This document shows, in pieces, positions 11,905 to 18,304 of a DNA stretch of 18,304 nt. The stretch comes from Collinsella sp. (lineage in GTDB: Bacteria > Actinomycetota > Coriobacteriia > Coriobacteriales > Coriobacteriaceae). The position numbers and the translations under genes are program-made. Under the pieces are notes generated by a model, which worked only from the letters and a program-made list of their open reading frames with translations, had not been told where the DNA came from and did not search any database. The stretch is from assembly GCA_019424965.1 (NCBI GenBank), contig JAHYYL010000005.1:1-18304 (forward strand). Direction: 5' to 3'. The number at the start of each line of letters is the position of its first letter. Positions within the stretch are counted from its first letter, which is position 1.

Positions 11905-14373
11905 ATGCTGCGTGTGCATATTCATGTGACGGGCATTGTGCAGGGCGTTGGCATGCGACCGTTTGTGTATCGCGAGGCCATGGCGCATGGCATTTGCGGA
12001 TGGGTGCTCAACGCGGGCGACGGCGTGCATATCGAGGCGCACGCTCCGGCCGATGCGCTCGATGCTTTTGTTGCCGCGCTTTCTGAGCATGCGCCTGCGG
12101 CAGCCCGCGTTGAGCAAGTCGATATTGCGGATTTGGGGCCTGGCGGTTGGAGCGCTGCCGGTGAGCAGGGCTTTCGCATTGTGGCATCGCAGGATCAGAC
12201 CGCGCACACGACGCTCGTCTCGCCCGATATCGCTACCTGTGACGATTGCCTGCGCGAGTTGTTCGATCCCGCCGACCGACGCTATCACTACCCCTTTATC
12301 AACTGCACTAACTGCGGGCCGCGCTTTACCATCATCCGCTCGCTGCCTTACGATCGAGCGGCCACCTCGATGGATTGTTTTCCCATGTGTCCCAAGTGCG
12401 CCGCGGAGTATGCCGACCCACTCGACCGGCGTTTTCACGCGCAGCCCGATGCCTGCTTTGATTGCGGGCCGCATATTACATGGCGCGAGGCTGTGAACGG
12501 CAATGCGTGCGGGAATTCGTCCGCGACACCGGCCGTCGGCACCACACGCGAGGCCAGCGACGCCATTATCGACCGCTGTGTTGAGTTGCTGGCCAACGGC
12601 GGTATCGTCGCCATCAAGGGGCTGGGCGGATTTCACTTGGCATGCGACGCCTCCAACGAGCAGGCGGTAGCCGAGCTTCGCCGCCGCAAACGCCGCAGCA
12701 ACAAGCCGCTTGCCGTTATGGTGCGCGACCTTGCCGACGTTGAACGCCTGTGCCATGTCAGCGACGTTGAGCGCGGCTTGCTGACCGGCAGCATTCGCCC
12801 CATTGTGCTGCTGCGCCGACGTGCCGTTTGCGAGAGTGGAGATTCCCCCGACGCCCTCGCGCTCGCGCCGTCCGTCGCGCACGACCTTGCCGAGCTCGGT
12901 GTTATGCTCCCCTACACCCCGCTTCAGCATCTGCTGCTTGCCGCGGCAGAAGTCTGCGGTATGCACGCGCTCGTCATGACCAGCGGAAACCTGAGCGAAG
13001 AACCCATCGAGACCGACGACGACCTTGCCTGGAAACACCTCGTTGCCGCCGGCATCGCCGACTCGTTGCTCGGTAACGACCGCGCGATCCTCTCGCGCTA
13101 CGACGACTCTGTAGTGCGCGTGGTCGACGGCGCCGTTATGCCCGTGCGCCGCGCCCGCGGATACGCTCCGCAGCCGTTACCGCTGCCGGCATGCGACGGC
13201 ACTGTACCCTGCATCCTCGCCTGCGGCCCGCAGCAAAAGGCGACGATTGCGCTCACTCGTGAAGGGGCGAACGGCGAGGCAACCTGTTTTGTGTCGCAGC
13301 ATATCGGCGATGTTGAAAACGGCGGGACCTTCGATGCCTGGAACGCCGCGCGCACGCGCTTGGAAGATCTCTTTGACTTGGCGCCCGCCGCCTTGGCCTG
13401 CGATTTACACCCCAGCTATCTATCGGGCCAGTGGGCGCGCGAGCAGGCACGGGAGCACAATCTGCCGCTCGTCGAGGTGCAGCACCATCATGCACATATC
13501 GCGAGCGTAATGGCCGAGGCCATCGCCGCGGGCCAGCTTACAACCGACACGCGTGTCCTTGGCATCGCCTTTGACGGCACCGGCGCCGGCACCGATGGAA
13601 CCATTTGGGGCGGCGAGTTTCTTGTTGCCAACCTTGGCGGCTTTGAGCGCGCCGCGCATTTGCTCACCTGGGCGCTCCCCGGCGGGGCGGCCTCCGTACG
13701 CGACGCTCGACGCAACGCCTTTGCCCTGCTCAGTGAGCTCGGCCTGCTCGAGCACCCAGGTGCCGCTCGGCTTTTGGACAGTCTCGACGAGCAAACGCGC
13801 AGCGTGACAGCCACCATGATCGAGCGCGGCATCAACAGCCCGCGTACCAGCAGCATGGGGCGCCTCTTTGATGCCGCGGCAGCAATTCTGGGCATCTGCG
13901 ACAAGGCAACCTACGAGGGCGAACCCGCCATAGAACTCGAAGCCGCCGCCTGGCGCGCGTTCAGCAGTGAAAGTGCCTGCCCCACCGGCAATATGGCCAG
14001 CTTTTCCGTAACCGAATCATCCCGTCCGGACGACTGCCATGTTCTGAACTCCAGGCCGCTTTTTGAGGCGCTTTTGGAGGGAATCAGGACCGGCGTGCCC
14101 GCCGGCAAGCTCGCGCTCGACTTCCATGTCACCATCGCACGCGCGTCGGCCCGCATCGCAAGCGAGATCTGCGTCCGTGAAGACCTCGACACCGTCGTGC
14201 TCTCGGGCGGCGTGTTCATGAACCGACTTTTGCTTCGGCTCCTTACCCACGAACTCAAAGACGCCAGTCTTGCCGTCTTGGTCCCTCGCTCCGTGCCCGT
14301 CAACGACGGCTGCATCGCCTACGGTCAGGCCGCCATCGCTCGCGCTCACCTCGCGCAGACAGCATCGCGATAG
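11905..14373 (+). CDS. hypF: Carbamoyltransferase HypF, [NiFe]-hydrogenase maturation
   Basis: Uses carbamoyl phosphate and ATP to carbamoylate the C-terminal cysteine of HypE, the source of the cyanide ligands of [NiFe] hydrogenase. Domain order in the 822 residues: acylphosphatase (1-92; VQGVGMRPFVY with R18, and N36), two C4 zinc fingers (C112, C115, C134, C137 and C162, C165, C184, C187), a YrdC-like domain (from about 225; IVAIKGLGGFHLACDASN, KRRSNKPLAVM) and the Kae1/TobZ-like carbamoyltransferase (VQHHHAHIASVMAE near 525, FDGTGAGTDGTIWGGEF near 557, SGGVFMN near 767). The ATG at 11905 is chosen because a GGGGGG run lies about 7 nt upstream and MLRVHIHVTG starts as in the family; TTG/ATG codons at 11887-11892 are in frame but weaker. 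Confidence 0.96.
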   Translation: MLRVHIHVTGIVQGVGMRPFVYREAMAHGICGWVLNAGDGVHIEAHAPADALDAFVAALSEHAPAAARVEQVDIADLGPGGWSAAGEQGFRIVASQDQTAHTTLVSPDIATCDDCLRELFDPADRRYHYPFINCTNCGPRFTIIRSLPYDRAATSMDCFPMCPKCAAEYADPLDRRFHAQPDACFDCGPHITWREAVNGNACGNSSATPAVGTTREASDAIIDRCVELLANGGIVAIKGLGGFHLACDASNEQAVAELRRRKRRSNKPLAVMVRDLADVERLCHVSDVERGLLTGSIRPIVLLRRRAVCESGDSPDALALAPSVAHDLAELGVMLPYTPLQHLLLAAAEVCGMHALVMTSGNLSEEPIETDDDLAWKHLVAAGIADSLLGNDRAILSRYDDSVVRVVDGAVMPVRRARGYAPQPLPLPACDGTVPCILACGPQQKATIALTREGANGEATCFVSQHIGDVENGGTFDAWNAARTRLEDLFDLAPAALACDLHPSYLSGQWAREQAREHNLPLVEVQHHHAHIASVMAEAIAAGQLTTDTRVLGIAFDGTGAGTDGTIWGGEFLVANLGGFERAAHLLTWALPGGAASVRDARRNAFALLSELGLLEHPGAARLLDSLDEQTRSVTATMIERGINSPRTSSMGRLFDAAAAILGICDKATYEGEPAIELEAAAWRAFSSESACPTGNMASFSVTESSRPDDCHVLNSRPLFEALLEGIRTGVPAGKLALDFHVTIARASARIASEICVREDLDTVVLSGGVFMNRLLLRLLTHELKDASLAVLVPRSVPVNDGCIAYGQAAIARAHLAQTASR

Positions 14374-14504
14374 GCTGTTTTGCCAGCCTGCGCGCCGCCG
14401 TCTCACAGGTGTAACGCATTTGCTCGTGACTCCCGCGAGCGCTACCATCAACTGATGGGTAATTAGGCGCCTATCCAGCGCAAAACGTATAAAAGGGGAA
14501 CATT

Positions 14505-14765
14505 ATGTGCCTTGCCGTTCCCGGTAAAGTGGTCAAACGCGACGACGACCTTAAGGCGACCGTCGACATGATGGGCATCGAGCGCCCCGTTTCGCTGCGT
14601 CTCGTGCCGACGGCACAGGTAGGCGACTATATTCTCGTACACGCCGGCTTTGGCATCCAGATCGTCGACGAGCAGGAAGCGCAAGAAACGCTCGAGCTCG
14701 TTAATGCCATGACCGAACTGGCCGAAGAAGACCAACTGGCCAGCAATCCGGCCGAGGCATACTAG
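14505..14765 (+). CDS. hypC: Hydrogenase maturation chaperone HypC
   Basis: A small chaperone (86 residues) that, with HypD, carries the Fe(CN)2CO group to the hydrogenase large subunit. The N-terminus MCLAVPGKV has the essential Cys2, exposed after methionine removal, and VHAGFGIQIVDEQEAQETL is the second family block. The ATG follows AAAAGGGG. Its stop codon overlaps the hypD GTG by one base, indicating translational coupling and a HypC-HypD partnership. A 131-bp gap separates it from hypF; a weak promoter-like pair (TTGCTC, 17 bp, TACCAT) lies in that gap. Confidence 0.96.
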   Translation: MCLAVPGKVVKRDDDLKATVDMMGIERPVSLRLVPTAQVGDYILVHAGFGIQIVDEQEAQETLELVNAMTELAEEDQLASNPAEAY

Positions 14766-15880
14766 TGGCGGCCGGACAGCCGGCGCGCTCCGGTATCGAC
14801 TTTTCGGCATTTCGCGACCCCAAGCTGGCTCGCGAGCTCATCGATCGTATTCATGAGCTTGTCGGCAACCGCAGCATCAACCTTATGGAAGTCTGCGGTA
14901 CGCATACCGTGAGCATTGGCCGCTATGGCTTCCGCTCCATTATGCCGACGGGACTCAAACTGCTAAGCGGCCCGGGGTGCCCCGTTTGCGTCACCGCCAA
15001 CCGCGACATCGATCACGCAATCGCGCTTTCCAACATGGACGGCGCCATCATCACCACCTTTGGCGACATGATGCGCGTGCCCGGATCGTCCACCTCGTTT
15101 GCCGCGCAAAAGGCGGCGGGGTGCGACATCCGCATCGTCTACTCTCCGCTCGACGCACTCGACATTGCCGAGCAAAATCCCGAACGCCCGGTCATCTTTA
15201 TGGGTGTCGGCTTTGAGACCACAACGCCCACCATTGCCGCCGCTATCCTGGAGGCCGACGCGCGCGGGCTCCAGAACTTCTCGGTCTACTGTGCTCACAA
15301 GACCACGCCGCCGGCTCTGCGTGCGATCTCCAACGACCCCGAGACGACCATCGACGGCTTTATCCTGCCTGGTCACGTCGCTACCATCACAGGCCTGGCA
15401 CCCTTTGGGTTTTTGGTCGATGAGTTCGAGACCCCGGGCGTGGTAACGGGATTTGAGCCGGTCGACATCTTGCAGGGTATCTGCATGCTGGTCCAGATGG
15501 TTGTTGAGGGGCAGCCCGCGATTGACAACGCCTACCGCCGCGGTGTCAATGCCGACGGCAATCCCGTGGCGCGCCAACTGGTCGAGCAGGTGTTTGAGCC
15601 GTGCGACACCACATGGCGCGGTCTGGGGCCGATTGCCGGCTCGGGCCTCACCATTCGTCCCGAGTTCTCGCGCTTTGATGCCCGTGTTCGCTTTGACGTG
15701 CCCGTTGAGACGACGGTCGAGCCGCGTGGGTGCCGCTGCGGCGACGTGCTGCGCGGGGCCATTACGCCGAGCAGCTGCCCGCTCTTTGGCCGCACCTGCA
15801 CGCCCGAGCATCCTGTCGGACCGTGCATGGTGAGCTCCGAGGGCAGCTGTGCAGCATATTTCCGCTACCGAGGCTGTTAG
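14765..15880 (+). CDS. hypD: Hydrogenase maturation protein HypD, [4Fe-4S] scaffold
   Basis: Scaffold on which, with HypC, the Fe(CN)2CO unit is assembled. The 371-residue length is normal. Conserved motifs: MEVCGTHT (C44), GPGCPVCVT (C72, C75), GFETTTP, LPGHVATITG and the cluster-binding C-terminus with CRCGDVLRG, C.LFGRTCTPEHPVGPC and SSEGSCAAY. C44, C72 and C75 match the E. coli C41/C69/C72 spacing. It starts with GTG at 14765, sharing one base with the hypC stop. A hairpin and the structured element at 15912-16026 follow before hypE. Confidence 0.96.
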   Translation: MAAGQPARSGIDFSAFRDPKLARELIDRIHELVGNRSINLMEVCGTHTVSIGRYGFRSIMPTGLKLLSGPGCPVCVTANRDIDHAIALSNMDGAIITTFGDMMRVPGSSTSFAAQKAAGCDIRIVYSPLDALDIAEQNPERPVIFMGVGFETTTPTIAAAILEADARGLQNFSVYCAHKTTPPALRAISNDPETTIDGFILPGHVATITGLAPFGFLVDEFETPGVVTGFEPVDILQGICMLVQMVVEGQPAIDNAYRRGVNADGNPVARQLVEQVFEPCDTTWRGLGPIAGSGLTIRPEFSRFDARVRFDVPVETTVEPRGCRCGDVLRGAITPSSCPLFGRTCTPEHPVGPCMVSSEGSCAAYFRYRGC

Positions 15881-15883
15881 GTT

Positions 15884-15905
15884 CCGCCGTTCTAACGAAC
15901 GGCGG
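15884..15905 (+). repeat. Short hairpin after hypD
   Basis: CCGCCGTT (15884-15891) pairs with AACGGCGG (15898-15905) around CTAACG, 4 nt after the hypD stop. No T tract follows, so it is more likely an mRNA-stabilising or processing hairpin than a terminator. Confidence 0.55.
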
Positions 15906-15911
15906 ACCGGT

Positions 15912-16026
15912 CGACGCTGCGCGCCATTCAGGCGAGCGATTTGCCTTTCAATCGTCGGCTGCGGGCAAAAGCCCAGCAGCCTCCTCTTTCAAGGCAACTC
16001 ACTTCGCCTGAATGGCGCTCGCTGAC
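15912..16026 (-). ncRNA. Candidate structured RNA element, copy 2 (115 nt), antisense in the hypD-hypE gap
   Basis: On the minus strand it starts GTCAGCGA (16026-16019), continues with a 98-nt rod (16018-15921) and ends GCAGCGTCG (15920-15912). The outer stem is 15 perfect bp, GCGCCATTCAGGCGA and its inverse. TGAAAGAGGAGG and CCGACGATTGAA stand at exactly the same offsets (28-39 and 61-72 of the rod) as in copy 1. The unpaired A at offset 16 and a G.A pair at offsets 21/79 are also kept. Stem sequences differ from copy 1 yet still pair, including an apical stem closed by a TTTT loop. The proposed RNA strand is antisense to the hyp genes. Function unknown. Confidence 0.6.
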
Positions 16027-16091
16027 TTTTACTTAACATCGATTCTGCCACACTCAGCTATTGCCGACCCCCCACGATTGGAGTTTTCGAT

Positions 16092-17126
16092 ATGTCCCGT
16101 ACTGCCACCGATAGCACTGTCCTGTTGGGCCACGGCTCCGGCGGGCAGATGATGAAGCGCATCATCGACGAAGTCTTTTTGGATGCCTTTGGCTCGCCCG
16201 AGCTGCTCGAGGGCAACGACGCCGGCGTCGCCGCGCTGCCCGCGAGCGGGCGCATCGCCATGTCGACCGACAGCTTTGTAGTCTCGCCGCAGTTCTTCCC
16301 CGGTGGCAACATCGGCCGCCTCGCCGTGTGCGGAACCGTCAACGACGTCGCGACCTCGGGCGCCAACGTGCGCTACCTATCGTGCGGCTTTATCCTCGAA
16401 GAGGGCTATCCCATGGATAAGCTCCAGCAGATTGTGCAGACGATGGCCGAGACGGCGCACGAGGCGGGCGTGTCCATAATCACGGGCGACACTAAGGTGG
16501 TCGAGCGCGGCGGGGCCGACGGCGTCTATATCAATACCGCCGGCGTGGGCGAGGTACCCGCGGGCGTGGCGCTCAGCGGCGCAAACTGCAAGCCCGGCGA
16601 CGTCATCCTGGTGTCGGGTACACTCGGCGACCACGGCATCGCCATCATGAGCCAACGCGAGGGCCTGGCGTTTTCGAGCACCATCGAAAGCGATGCCGCG
16701 CCGCTCAACCACCTGATTGCCGATGTGCTTGCCGCAGCACCCGACACACGCTGCTTCCGCGACCCCACGCGCGGTGGCCTGGCCTCGACGCTCAACGAGT
16801 TTGCGCAGGCCAGCGGCGTTGCCATGGAAATCGACGAGGACGATGTGCCCGTGCGCCCCGACGTGCAGGCAGCCTGCGAGATGCTCGGCTACGATGTGCT
16901 GCAGGTGGCAAACGAGGGCAAGATGGTCGCCGTGGTGCCGGCCGAGCAGGCCGATGCCGCGCTGGCCGCCATTCGCGCCGCGCGCTACGGCGAGAATGCC
17001 GCCATTATCGGTCGCGTGCTGCCGCTTGCCGAGGACGCCCGCCCCGCCGTGCGCGTGCGCACCGGCTGGGGCTCGACCCGCATCCTCGACATGCTCGTGG
17101 GAGAACAGCTGCCGAGGATTTGCTAA
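16092..17126 (+). CDS. hypE: Hydrogenase maturation protein HypE (cyanide ligand synthesis)
   Basis: ATP-dependent dehydratase that turns the thiocarboxamide formed on its C-terminal cysteine by HypF into a thiocyanate, which supplies CN to the iron. At 344 residues it belongs to the PurM/ThiL/SelD superfamily: LLGHGSGGQMM near residues 11-21, AMSTDSFVVSPQFFPGGNIG, then ITGDTKVVERG and DPTRGGLASTLNE. The protein ends exactly with PRIC, the conserved modified cysteine. The ATG at 16092 follows TTGGAG. It is separated from hypD by 211 bp that hold the structured element. hypA and hypB, for nickel insertion, are not found in this window. Confidence 0.96.
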   Translation: MSRTATDSTVLLGHGSGGQMMKRIIDEVFLDAFGSPELLEGNDAGVAALPASGRIAMSTDSFVVSPQFFPGGNIGRLAVCGTVNDVATSGANVRYLSCGFILEEGYPMDKLQQIVQTMAETAHEAGVSIITGDTKVVERGGADGVYINTAGVGEVPAGVALSGANCKPGDVILVSGTLGDHGIAIMSQREGLAFSSTIESDAAPLNHLIADVLAAAPDTRCFRDPTRGGLASTLNEFAQASGVAMEIDEDDVPVRPDVQAACEMLGYDVLQVANEGKMVAVVPAEQADAALAAIRAARYGENAAIIGRVLPLAEDARPAVRVRTGWGSTRILDMLVGEQLPRIC

Positions 17127-17196
17127 CGACAAAGGCTCAGGGCTATTAAAGATATTCAGATTCCAAACATGCCCGGCACGCATGCCCAGTATCATG

Positions 17197-17231
17197 GGGT
17201 GCGTTTTACAACTCAAGCGGCAGGAGCACCC
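17197..17231 (+). promoter_or_regulatory. Possible hairpin covering the ribosome binding site of the HAD gene
   Basis: GGGTGC (17197-17202) can pair with GCACCC (17226-17231), which ends directly before the ATG at 17232 and overlaps the AGGAG at 17222-17226. The 23-nt loop and 6-bp stem make this a weak call. Confidence 0.25.
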
Positions 17232-17900
17232 ATGGCAGCAGCTTTTTCCCATGTGATCTTTGACCTGGACGGCACCATTCTCAACACACTCGAGGACCTG
17301 GCGGCCGCCGGCAACCATACCTGCGAGACGCACGGCTGGCCCACGTTTGCCGTTGACGAGTACCGTTACAAGGTGGGAAACGGCATGCTCAAGCTGGTCG
17401 AGCGCTTTATGCCCGCCGAGTATGCGGGCGACGGCCGTATGTTTGAGCAGACGCTTGCCGAGTTTAGGGCTTACTACGGCGAGCACAAGGAAGACCACAC
17501 TGCACCGTACGCCGGCACGATCGAGCTGCTCGACCGCCTACGCGCCGCGGGCGTTCAGCTTGCCGTGCTCACCAACAAGGACCACGTCTCGGCGGCTCCG
17601 CTTATTGAGAAGTATTTTGGTTCCGAGCGCTTTGCGCTGGTACAGGGCCGTGTCGATGCGTTTCCGCCCAAGCCCGAAGCGCCCGTCACACTGCATGTGA
17701 TGGAAGAGCTAGGCGCCGATCCGTCGACCACGCTCTACGTGGGCGATTCCAATGTCGATATCCTGACCGGTCACAACGCCGGCCTTAAGAGTGCGGGCGT
17801 CAGCTGGGGCTTCCGCGGCCGCGCAGAGCTGGAAGCCGCCGGCGCCGACTACGTGGTGGACACCCAGGACGAGCTCGCGGCGCTGATTCTGGGCGAGTAG
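17232..17900 (+). CDS. HAD-superfamily hydrolase, phosphoglycolate phosphatase-like
   Basis: A 222-residue soluble phosphatase of HAD subfamily IA with an alpha-helical cap. Motif I is FDLDGTILNT (nucleophile D11, acid D13), motif II is LAVLTNKD near residue 116, motif III is the lysine in PPKPEAP and motif IV is VGDSNVDI. Phosphoglycolate or a similar small sugar phosphate is the likely substrate from family resemblance, but this cannot be fixed from sequence. I chose the ATG at 17232 with AGGAG 5 nt upstream; an in-frame ATG at 17169 has no ribosome binding site. It follows hypE by 105 bp in the same direction and may be co-transcribed, with no obvious functional tie. Confidence 0.9.
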   Translation: MAAAFSHVIFDLDGTILNTLEDLAAAGNHTCETHGWPTFAVDEYRYKVGNGMLKLVERFMPAEYAGDGRMFEQTLAEFRAYYGEHKEDHTAPYAGTIELLDRLRAAGVQLAVLTNKDHVSAAPLIEKYFGSERFALVQGRVDAFPPKPEAPVTLHVMEELGADPSTTLYVGDSNVDILTGHNAGLKSAGVSWGFRGRAELEAAGADYVVDTQDELAALILGE

Positions 17901-18253
17901 CGGGGCTGTCGCTCAACACGGCTGGATAGATTCTGTCGCGCGGAAAGCGCATCCCGTTTTGCCGCCTCAGAATGGGATGCGCTTTCCGGTTGAGCCTTGT
18001 CGGGGAAACGGCATCCCGTTTCAGAGCATTATTCCGGGTCGCACTTTCCGCAACCCACGCCATCCGGAAACCGTGACCCGCTATTCGGCCAAAAACCGGG
18101 CTGCATTTTCCCGAGCATTCGATGCAACGCTGGCGCAAGGAGTGTCCCCAACTGCCGGCAGAAAATGAACGTCCCCAGCTGCCGCCTTCGGCAGCGATGG
18201 CAACGCCACAGGTACAAGCGCCACTTTAAGCCAGCCAAGGGAACGACGTTGTT
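17901..18253. other. Intergenic region after the HAD gene
   Basis: 353 bp without a supported gene. It holds three phased palindromes (17942-18111). After them comes a 14-nt near-identical direct repeat, GTCCCCAACTGCCG at 18144 and GTCCCCAGCTGCCG at 18171, and a possible ribosome binding site AAGGGA at 18237. No clear intrinsic terminator was seen; the first palindrome may do that job. Confidence 0.6.
17942..18111. repeat. Three tandem 46-bp palindromes (phased repeat family, locus B)
   Basis: Units start at 17942, 18004 and 18066, exactly 62 bp apart, each 46 bp long with 16-bp gaps. Unit 1 has perfect 14-nt arms, GGAAAGCGCATCCC and its inverse. Arms begin at 17942, 17973, 18004, 18035, 18066 and 18097, so alternately oriented arms recur every 31 bp. 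The general arm is GGAAANCGNNNCCCG. The family also occurs at 1135-1241. Confidence 0.88.
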
Positions 18254-18304
18254 TTGGCAACGACAGACACTATGACCCAATCCGAGGACACTAAAAAGAT
18301 AGGA
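18254..18304 (+). CDS. Possible start of a gene running off the right edge
   Basis: A TTG at 18254 opens a frame reading LATTDTMTQSEDTKKIG (first residue Met if used) to the end of the window; an in-frame ATG lies at 18272. AAGGGA at 18237-18242 is about 11 nt before the TTG, a long but possible spacing. Seventeen codons are too few to identify a product. Confidence 0.35.
   Translation, partial: MATTDTMTQSEDTKKIG

Noticed and set aside
11749..13038. Minus-strand frame of 429 codons opposite hypF
   Set aside because: Shadow of the hypF coding frame; hypF shows all its domains on the plus strand.
17942..18111. CRISPR array
   Set aside because: The regular period and varied spacers look similar, but the repeats alternate in orientation, vary in sequence, are only 15 nt long, and no cas genes are present.

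Overview
The window looks like a chromosomal segment of a high-GC gut actinobacterium of the class Coriobacteriia, most likely Collinsella or a close relative. This is an inference from gene content, codon use and the style of the intergenic repeats; no marker gene proves it. Most of the sequence is conserved metabolic and maturation genes, with one short accessory island (about 5.85-9.75 kb) of repeats, insertion-sequence debris and a truncated sensor kinase.

Layout. Positions 1-860 (minus) hold the N-terminal part of dnaK, running off the left edge. A 605-bp spacer follows with two phased palindromes, then a 61-residue 2[4Fe-4S] ferredoxin with a very strong bidirectional terminator. From 1890 to 5756 (minus) lies a tight NAD operon in the order nadA, nadB, nadC, niaR. 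A 44-bp perfect dyad overlaps its promoter and is the likely operator for NiaR, the operon's own last product. From 5842 to 7932 there are several long inverted repeats, a decayed IS3-type orfA (plus) and a 1221-bp IS3-family element (minus) with clear terminal repeats, an A6G frameshift site and an in-frame deletion in its transposase. Next come a membrane protein with probable PH-like domains, whose stop codon is supplied by the insertion sequence, a 5'-truncated GHKL sensor-kinase fragment, an unrecognised 191-residue protein and thioredoxin. From 11024 to 17126 (plus) is a nickel/[NiFe]-hydrogenase maturation locus: a small unknown protein coupled to NikR, then hypF, hypC, hypD and hypE. 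A HAD phosphatase follows, then three more phased palindromes and a possible gene start at the right edge.

How the genes work together. NadA, NadB and NadC convert aspartate and dihydroxyacetone phosphate to nicotinate mononucleotide, and NiaR probably shuts the operon down when niacin is available. HypC, D, E and F build and deliver the Fe(CN)2CO group of a [NiFe] hydrogenase, and NikR senses the nickel needed for the same enzyme; hypA, hypB and the hydrogenase itself are not in the window.

The best candidate for something undescribed is a pair of 115-nt elements, at 1774-1888 (plus) and 15912-16026 (minus). They share equal length, conserved flanks and two conserved 12-nt internal strands, but their stems have different sequences that still pair. 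The conserved strands can form three tandem G.A/A.G motifs, which fits a structured RNA read from one particular strand. The second notable pattern is a set of 46-bp palindromes whose arms are spaced exactly 31 bp apart.
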